Positions 61,908 to 64,000 of a stretch of DNA of 64,000 nt are shown piece by piece. The stretch is from an uncultured Pelagibacteraceae bacterium (GTDB taxonomy: Bacteria; Pseudomonadota; Alphaproteobacteria; Pelagibacterales; Pelagibacteraceae). Every line of letters begins with the position of its first letter. Position 1 is the stretch's first letter. The position numbers and the translations under genes were made by a program. A model generated the notes under the pieces. The model was not told the origin of the DNA. It saw only the letters and a program-made list of their open reading frames with translations, and made no database searches. The stretch is from positions 1 to 64,000 of the forward strand of contig CABYHH010000004.1 in assembly GCA_902518835.1 (NCBI GenBank), given 5' to 3'.

Positions 61908-63771
61908 TTCTTCTAGTGATAATGTTACAAGACTTAATTCGATAAATAGAAGAATGTTTATTACAAGCTCACTTAAATTTTTTATAATGGTGGGTATAGT
62001 AAGTAGATTATTTTTTTTACAGGTCAAAGAAAACAAAAAGTATTTAACTCTTTCAGATAAAAATCGAATTCGTGAATGGAAACTTGCTCCGGTAAGAGGA
62101 GAATTTCGTGATTATTTTGGTAATGTGATTGCTGGTAACTTTGAAGCTTATCAGTTACATGTGATTCCTGAACAAGTAGAGGATTTTAGATATGTTATTT
62201 ATCGACTAAAAGATTTGCTAGAGTTGTCAGACAAACAATTCAATAAAATATTAAAAAGAAAGAGGGAAAATAAACCTTGGGAAACTTTAATTGTTTCTGA
62301 TAATTTGAGTTGGGAAAAATTTTCAAAAATAAATAACCATTTGTATGATTTAAATGGTGTTAAACCTGTCATCTCAATTTCTAGAAACTATCCTTATAAA
62401 GAGGATTTTACTCATGTTATTGGTTATGTCAGTCAAGCTAATGAAGTAGATATTGAAAATACCAGCATAATAAAGAAAAATTTTGTGCCAGGTCTCAAAG
62501 TCGGAAAAATTGGCTTAGAAAAAACTTTTGAGGAAAAACTAATTGGTTCAAATGATATAGAAAGATATGAAGTAAATGCCTATGGAAGAAGAATAAGTCA
62601 ATTAGAGTTTCAAAAAGGTGAAAGAGGCAAAACCTTAAAATTAACTATTGATACAAAAGTCCAACAACTAGCTAATGAATTATTAAAAGACCAAGCTGGT
62701 TCTATTTGTGTCATGGACATTTATACGGGATCCATAATTGCTATGCATTCTTCACCGTCTTTTGATCCAAATTTATTTGTTTTTGGAATAAGTCAAGACG
62801 AGTGGCAAATGATTAGAAACAACCCTATGAAGCCTCTGTTAAATAAAACTTTACAAGGAAACTATTCTCCTGGATCGACAATTAAACCAATTGTTGCACT
62901 TTCTGCTTTAGAAAACGGGATCATAAATCCAAATTTTACTGTTAGGTGTACAGGAAAAACAGAAATGTATGACCAAACATATCACTGTTGGAAAAAGGAG
63001 GGCCACGGTTATATGAACTTGAGAAATGCAATGAAACAGTCATGTGATACTTATTTTTATGAGATTGCAAGAAAACTTGGTGTAGATAAATTAAGTGAAA
63101 CAGCAAAAAAATTTGGCTTAGGTAAAAAGGTTTTTGGAAATCTATTTGAAATTGAAAAAGACGGCTTAATACCAAATACTCAATGGAAAAAAAATGTTCT
63201 AGGCAAAGGCTGGCTGTTAGGAGAAACCATGATTACAGGTATTGGCCAAGGTTATATCCAAACAACACCAATTCAATTATGCTTAATGACTGCTCAAATA
63301 GCTAATGGAGGATATAAAATTTATCCTAATCTTGTAATTAATGAAGATAATTCAGAAAAATTAGATAAATTTATCCCATTATATAAAAATTCAAAAAATA
63401 TGAGAATTATACAAGATGCAATGTTCAGTTCAACGAATGAAGTCATGGGTACTTCTTATCGTTCAAGAATAGATAATATAAGATATCAATTTGCTGGCAA
63501 AACAGGAACTGCACAAGTAAAAAAGATAACCGAAAAAGATAGAGAGTTAGATTTAAAGACTTTTCAAATTCCTTACGAGGAAAGAGATCACGCTTTATAT
63601 GTTGCTTTTGGTCCTTACAAACAACCAAGATATGCACTCAGTATATTGGTAGAACATGGTGGAAATGGAAGTACCACTGCTGCACCAATGGCTAAAAGAT
63701 TATTTAAACTAGTTATTGATAGACATGAATTAAGAGAATCTATTAAAAATAAAAGATATATGGATATTTAA
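61900..63771 (+). CDS. mrdA: Penicillin-binding protein 2 (elongasome transpeptidase)
   Basis: The 623-residue protein has an N-terminal membrane helix (about 22-40), a PBP dimerisation domain, and a transpeptidase domain with the active-site serine in YSPGSTIKP, the SCD motif in KQSCDTYFYE, and the KTG triad in AGKTGTAQ. PBP2 cross-links peptidoglycan during elongation with RodA. The stop shares one base with the rodA start (TAATG). Length is normal. Confidence 0.96.
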   Translation: MISSSSDNVTRLNSINRRMFITSSLKFFIMVGIVSRLFFLQVKENKKYLTLSDKNRIREWKLAPVRGEFRDYFGNVIAGNFEAYQLHVIPEQVEDFRYVIYRLKDLLELSDKQFNKILKRKRENKPWETLIVSDNLSWEKFSKINNHLYDLNGVKPVISISRNYPYKEDFTHVIGYVSQANEVDIENTSIIKKNFVPGLKVGKIGLEKTFEEKLIGSNDIERYEVNAYGRRISQLEFQKGERGKTLKLTIDTKVQQLANELLKDQAGSICVMDIYTGSIIAMHSSPSFDPNLFVFGISQDEWQMIRNNPMKPLLNKTLQGNYSPGSTIKPIVALSALENGIINPNFTVRCTGKTEMYDQTYHCWKKEGHGYMNLRNAMKQSCDTYFYEIARKLGVDKLSETAKKFGLGKKVFGNLFEIEKDGLIPNTQWKKNVLGKGWLLGETMITGIGQGYIQTTPIQLCLMTAQIANGGYKIYPNLVINEDNSEKLDKFIPLYKNSKNMRIIQDAMFSSTNEVMGTSYRSRIDNIRYQFAGKTGTAQVKKITEKDRELDLKTFQIPYEERDHALYVAFGPYKQPRYALSILVEHGGNGSTTAAPMAKRLFKLVIDRHELRESIKNKRYMDI

Positions 63772-64000
63772 TGTACCAACATTCAAGACTTAATAAAAAT
63801 AATTTGGATATATTACAGAAAGTTAAAAACTTTGATTACATATTATTGATTTGCATTTTGTTACTTGGCTTCATTAGTCTTGCCACAATGTATTCTACTG
63901 ATGGTGGTCAGATATTATTTCACACAAAAAGTCATTTTATAAAATTGACTGTTTTCACAGTGATGATGATATTTTTTTCATTTATAAATATTAAATATTG
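63771..64000 (+). CDS. rodA: RodA (SEDS glycosyltransferase), N-terminal part only
   Basis: From ATG 63771 the frame is open for 76 codons to the right edge. It starts MYQHSRLNKNN, then a membrane helix (YILLICILLLGFISLATMYS) and the SEDS-like GGQILFHTKSHFIKLTVF segment beginning a second helix. Its position directly after mrdA in the mre operon matches rodA/mrdB, the peptidoglycan polymerase of the elongasome. The catalytic part lies beyond the window. Confidence 0.88.
   Translation, partial: MYQHSRLNKNNLDILQKVKNFDYILLICILLLGFISLATMYSTDGGQILFHTKSHFIKLTVFTVMMIFFSFINIKY

Overview
The window looks like a piece of a streamlined marine alphaproteobacterium, most probably SAR11 (Candidatus Pelagibacter and relatives). 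The evidence is very A+T-rich DNA, near-zero intergenic space with many 1-11 bp gene overlaps, an alphaproteobacterial gene order (tkt-gap-pgk-fba; zauP-zapA; yebC-ruvC-tolQRAB-pal-cpoB-tilS-ftsH; ilvB-ilvH-ilvC-leuA; mreBCD-mrdA-rodA), and a circularly permuted two-piece tmRNA. No rRNA operon, CRISPR array, transposase or integrase was seen. Identification is by reading motifs and gene order; no database search was possible.

Layout. 1-7577 (minus strand): trcR (cut by the window edge), rpmE, suhB, efp, thiE and the carbon genes fba, pgk, gap, tkt. 7633-10967 (plus): the Z-ring pair zauP-zapA, a 5-formyl-THF cyclo-ligase, a YmdB-type phosphoesterase, yebC and a phage-like RuvC resolvase. 11018-16898: the Tol-Pal envelope system, a strong terminator after pal, and tilS. 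16962-23337: ftsH, folP, glmM, thiD, purA. 23334-25248 (minus): rpoH and rluD. 25272-29941: tRNA-Arg(UCG), a polyprenyl-phosphate glycosyltransferase, a GT-C membrane glycosyltransferase, an ABC-2 exporter pair and tsaC. 29962-42266: xseB-ispA-dxs, aroC, pdxH, ispB, a SohB-like protease, glyQ-glyS and ppdK. 42350-44541: tmRNA with a two-cassette insertion at its 3' end. 44584-48700: thyX, then an accessory cluster (GT-C-like membrane protein, GT2, FkbM methyltransferase). 48681-64000: mrp, hflK-hflC-DUF2065-degP-miaA, branched-chain amino-acid genes, and the rod-shape operon running off the right edge.

How the genes work together. fba, pgk, gap, tkt and ppdK supply gluconeogenic/glycolytic and pentose-phosphate flux, and PPDK could stand in for or oppose pyruvate kinase. 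ispA, dxs and ispB make isoprenoids and the quinone tail. Tol-Pal, ZapA/ZauP and Mre/PBP2/RodA handle envelope constriction and elongation. HflKC, FtsH, DegP and RpoH form a protein quality-control set. thiE and thiD belong to thiamine synthesis and salvage.

The most unusual region is 42350-44541. A minus-strand permuted tmRNA gene (tag ANESYALAA) ends in a sequence repeated perfectly over 27 bp about 1.93 kb downstream. A third, diverged copy lies between them. The three copies delimit two single-ORF cassettes in the same orientation as tmRNA: one encodes a SemiSWEET-like protein, the other a 490-residue protein with six Cys-rich zinc-finger-like repeats and a C-terminal Vsr/EDxHD-like nuclease. 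I read this as an integrase-less, endonuclease-associated cassette array using the tmRNA 3' end as its landing site.
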